From Azospirillum doebereinerae (GTDB lineage Bacteria; Pseudomonadota; Alphaproteobacteria; Azospirillales; Azospirillaceae), in NCBI RefSeq assembly GCF_003989665.1, contig NZ_RZIJ01000032.1, positions 1 to 63,352 on the forward strand: DNA of 63,352 nucleotides, given 5' to 3'. The position numbers were made by a program, and so were the translations under genes. Below the pieces are notes generated by a model. It saw only the letters and a list, made by a program, of their open reading frames with translations. It was not told the origin of the DNA and did no database searches. Positions 60,486 to 63,352 of this stretch are shown one piece after another (position 1 is the first letter of the stretch; the number at the start of each line of letters is the position of its first letter).

Positions 60486-63352
60486 TCACGACGCGACGGT
60501 CAGGCTTCGGCCGCCTCCCAGCGCCTCCAACGTCGTCGCCGTCGACAGCACGGTGACCCGGCTGCGCCCGCCGCCCAGCGGCGCCACCCGGATCTGCACC
60601 CCGATCCGTTCCATCATCGCCGGCACATGGCTGATGACGCCGACCTGACGGCCGCCGGCCTGGAGCGCCTCCAGGCAGGACAGCGCCACGTCCAGGCTGT
60701 CGGGGTCGAGCGTGCCGAACCCCTCGTCGATGAACAGCGTGCCGATGCCCCCGGCGGTGCCCGCCGCCATCGCCGACAATCCCAGCGCCAGGGCCAGCGA
60801 CACCAGGAACAGCTCGCCGCCCGACAGGCTGTGGACGCCGCGCCGCTCGTCGCCCATCTCGCGGTCCACCACCTGGATCTCCAGATCGGCGCCCGCCACC
60901 CGCTCCAGCCGGTAGCGGCGGGCCAGATCCTCCAGATGCCGGTTGGCGTGGGTCAGCAGCATGTCCAGGCTGAGGCTCTGCGCGAAGTTGCGCATCTTGT
61001 GCCCGGTCGCCGAGCCGATCAGCTGCCCCATCCCGGCCCACAGCTCGTGCCGCGCCCGCTGCTCCGCGATCGCCGCCGCCAGCCCGGCGAGCCGGGCGCG
61101 GTTGCGGTCGTCGGCGTCCAGCCGGCCCCGCGCCGCGCCCAGCCGCAGCCGTTCCTCCTCCAGCGCCCCCGCGATCCGGGCCGCCGCCTCGGCGGCGTCC
61201 TCCACCGTGCCGTCGGGCCGGCCCGTTCCGGTGGCGTGGTGGTCCGCGCGCAGGCGGGCGCGTTCGGCGGCCAGCAGGGCGGCGTCGCGGCGCACCGTTT
61301 CAAACTCTGCGAGGGCGCTCTCCTCGGCCGCCAGTTCGGATTCGGGGGCGGCCAAGCCGCGCCGGGCCTCCTCCACCGTGGCGGCGGCACCGGCCGCGGC
61401 CCGGTCCAGGATCTGGGCCGCCTCCCGCGCCTTGCCGGCGCAGGCCCGCGCGGCCTCGCCACGGGTTTCGGCCTCGCGTTCGGCGGCGGACAGGCGGGAG
61501 GCGGCGTCCTGCCGGGCCACGGTGGCGCGCTCCAGCCGCGCCTCGGCCTCCCGGCGGCGCTCGTCCAGCGCCTTGCGCGCCGCCGCGACCGGCTGGCCGC
61601 CCAGCAGCGCCGCCCGCTCGTCCGTCCGGGCGCTCAAGCGTTCGGCCAAGCCGTCGGCGCGGCGGCGCGCGGCCTCCTCGGCCTGTTGCGCCCCCTCGTG
61701 ATCGGCGCCCTTGGCAGCCCGCTCCGCCGTGGCGTCCTCGGCCGCCTTGCGCGCGGCGAGCAGCAGCCCTCGCTGATTTTGATACGCGGCGGCGCGCTCG
61801 GCCAGCGCGGCCCGGAAACGCGCGGGCGCGGCCTCCAGCGCCTCGCGCCAGCCGGCCTCCCCCGCGAAGGCCTCCGCCAGATCGGCCAGCGCGGAGTCGC
61901 GGTCGGCGGCGGCGCCTTCGCGCCGGGCCACCGCCAGCGCCTCGGCGTGGTTGGCCTCGGCCAGCCTGCGCCGCAATCCTTCGAACGCCTGCGCCGTCCG
62001 GACCACCGCTTCCGTCCGGGCGCTCCGTTCGGCCTGGGCGGCGTCGAAACGGCGGCGGTGATCGAGCGCCCGCGCCTCGTCCGCCGCCACCCGCGCCAGC
62101 AGCGTTTCAACATCAGCGAGCCGCTCCCGCGCCGCGCCCGAATCCGGCTGCGCCGGAAGGGCGAAGGCCCCGGCCTGTTCGGTCCAGCGCCCGGCGAGCG
62201 CCGCCGCCTCCCGCCGGTCGGCGTCCCGCCGGGCCGCAAGCGCCTGCAACGCCGCGCGCGCGGCGCGTTCGTCCGCTTCGTGCCGGGCCTGCCGGGCCAG
62301 CAGCCCGTCCGTCTCGCCCTTCAGGGCGGCGACCCGGTGTACCTGGTCATGGGCGAGGCCGGCCAACGGCGTCCGATCCGGCACGCCCCAGGGATGCGCG
62401 TCCGATCCGCAGACCGGGCAGGCTTCCCCCGGAACCAGCCGCGCGCGCAGGGAAGCGACGTCCTCCCGCTGCGCAAGACGCAGACGTTGCAACGTCACCT
62501 CCGCCTCGCCGAGCGCCGCTTGCCGCAGCCGCCGTTCGGCGTCGCTGTCCCGCGCCTGCGCCCCGTCGCGCTCCGCGTCGGCCGTCAGCCGTGCCTCGTC
62601 GGCGTCGGCCTGGGCCTGCCCGGCGGCCAGACGCGACGCCGAATCGGCAACGCCGACCAGGGCGGTCAACCGGTCGCGGCGCTCCGTCGCCTCCACCCGC
62701 CGCCGCCGGGTGTCGTCCAGAGACGGCGCCGCCTCCCCCTGGAGACCCAGGAGGGCGTCGTCCGCCTCCGCCAGCCGCGCTTGCGCCCCGGCAAGCTCCA
62801 GCTCCGCCCGCCCGGCCTCCCCGGCGAGACGGGCGGCCTCGGCGCCATGGCGGTCCGCCTCCGCCTCCGCCGACCGCCGCGTGTCCGCCGCCAGGGCATG
62901 GCGCCCCAGCGCGGCGTCCCAGCGCGACCATTGGGCGGCGACCGGCTCGAAAGCCGCCCGCTCCCGCATCCACTCCTCCAGGCGAAGGGCGTCGGCGTCC
63001 GCCCCGCTCCGGCGGCGTTCGGCGGCGTCCAGCCCGTCGCGCGCGGCGGCAAGGCGGGCGATGGCCGCGTCGCGATCCCGGACGGCGGCGGCCCATTCGG
63101 CGGTCAGCGCGGCGATCTGGCCGTCGAGGCCGGCGGCCTGGGTCAGCTCCGGCTCGGCGTCCCGCTGGGTGCGGCAAACCTGTTCGAAGCGCTGCCGCGC
63201 CTCGACGTGCCGCGCGGTGGTCTCCTCCACGGCCGCGCGGGCCTCGGCCAGGGCCGCCCGCGCGCGGACCGACAGGGCGTCGGCCTCGGCCGCGTCCACC
63301 GCCGCGCGGTCGGAATCGGCCAGCAGGGGGCGCAGCGGCTGCAACCGGCGCC
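60486..63352 (-). CDS. sbcC: SbcC-type exonuclease subunit, C-terminal part (5' end off the window)
   Basis: About 955 residues are visible: long Ala/Glu/Arg-rich coiled coil, zinc hook CPVCGSDAHP near 62400, second coiled coil, and the C-terminal ATPase half with SLSGGELFLVSLALALGLSA (signature) and LFIDEGFGTLDPDSLD (Walker B), VISHVPAM. The N-terminal Walker A is beyond 63352. With SbcD cleaves hairpins and processes DNA ends. Three iteron-like 15-mers lie inside the gene. Confidence 0.9.
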   Translation of the reverse strand, partial: RRLQPLRPLLADSDRAAVDAAEADALSVRARAALAEARAAVEETTARHVEARQRFEQVCRTQRDAEPELTQAAGLDGQIAALTAEWAAAVRDRDAAIARLAAARDGLDAAERRRSGADADALRLEEWMRERAAFEPVAAQWSRWDAALGRHALAADTRRSAEAEADRHGAEAARLAGEAGRAELELAGAQARLAEADDALLGLQGEAAPSLDDTRRRRVEATERRDRLTALVGVADSASRLAAGQAQADADEARLTADAERDGAQARDSDAERRLRQAALGEAEVTLQRLRLAQREDVASLRARLVPGEACPVCGSDAHPWGVPDRTPLAGLAHDQVHRVAALKGETDGLLARQARHEADERAARAALQALAARRDADRREAAALAGRWTEQAGAFALPAQPDSGAARERLADVETLLARVAADEARALDHRRRFDAAQAERSARTEAVVRTAQAFEGLRRRLAEANHAEALAVARREGAAADRDSALADLAEAFAGEAGWREALEAAPARFRAALAERAAAYQNQRGLLLAARKAAEDATAERAAKGADHEGAQQAEEAARRRADGLAERLSARTDERAALLGGQPVAAARKALDERRREAEARLERATVARQDAASRLSAAEREAETRGEAARACAGKAREAAQILDRAAAGAAATVEEARRGLAAPESELAAEESALAEFETVRRDAALLAAERARLRADHHATGTGRPDGTVEDAAEAAARIAGALEEERLRLGAARGRLDADDRNRARLAGLAAAIAEQRARHELWAGMGQLIGSATGHKMRNFAQSLSLDMLLTHANRHLEDLARRYRLERVAGADLEIQVVDREMGDERRGVHSLSGGELFLVSLALALGLSAMAAGTAGGIGTLFIDEGFGTLDPDSLDVALSCLEALQAGGRQVGVISHVPAMMERIGVQIRVAPLGGGRSRVTVLSTATTLEALGGGRSLTVAS

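Overview
The window is high-GC alphaproteobacterial DNA and most resembles a secondary replicon (plasmid or chromid) of an Azospirillum-type member of the Rhodospirillales. The main evidence is a replication origin at 54.0-57.9 kb. It has parB-parA on the minus strand, a field of at least 15 degenerate 15-bp iterons, and a RepA_C-type initiator gene on the plus strand. The genus is an inference from gene content and base composition.

Layout. (1) 1-5.17 kb is the decayed end of a lambda-like prophage on the minus strand: P4-type integrase, AlpA-like regulator, small and large terminase, gpW-like protein and a portal fragment cut by an IS3-like insertion. Most of these genes are inactivated by single-base lesions in otherwise open frames. 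The element adjoins the last 84 codons of a GMP-reductase-like gene. (2) 5.5-11.3 kb holds uvrC, two small genes, a carbamoylase/M20 amidohydrolase pair and a small exported protein. (3) 11.3-19.1 kb is a tightly coupled six-gene minus-strand operon: carrier protein, acyl-CoA dehydrogenase, class II synthetase-like amino acid:carrier-protein ligase, DUF1839, GH2 glycosidase and a double alpha/beta hydrolase. (4) 19.4-26.0 kb has a YgiQ radical SAM protein, a 7TMR-DISM histidine kinase with its response regulator, and a LysR regulator. (5) 26.1-35.8 kb is a ferric-siderophore uptake locus (TonB receptor, FhuC/D/B-like transporter, ABC exporter, AraC regulator, siderophore-interacting protein) with a pair of Fur-like 15-mers. 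(6) 35.9-39.7 kb has a cupin, an amine oxidase, a saccharopine-dehydrogenase-like protein and an NlpC/P60 hydrolase. (7) 39.6-51.2 kb is nitrate assimilation: cobA, nasA, nirD and nirB leftwards and nrtA, nrtB and nrtCD rightwards. They diverge from a 790-bp control region with back-to-back sigma-54 promoters and leaders that look like NasT (ANTAR) antitermination targets. (8) 51.7-54.0 kb has a GMC oxidoreductase and a Mug-type glycosylase. (9) 54.0-63.35 kb contains par/rep, a TIR/NB-ARC/TPR NLR-like protein and a truncated sbcC.

Three features go beyond routine annotation. First, 15-mers matching the origin iterons recur inside two coding genes, five in nasA and three in sbcC, written in codons unlike their surroundings. 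Second, a palindromic repeat family (six copies) punctuates the window; one 156-bp copy sits in frame inside the GH2 gene and another is apparently translated as the N-terminus of CobA. Third, the aminoacyl-carrier-protein operon is a complete cassette whose product is, to my knowledge, unassigned.

No tRNA, rRNA or CRISPR array was seen. All product names come from reading motifs and remembered family resemblance, not from searches.
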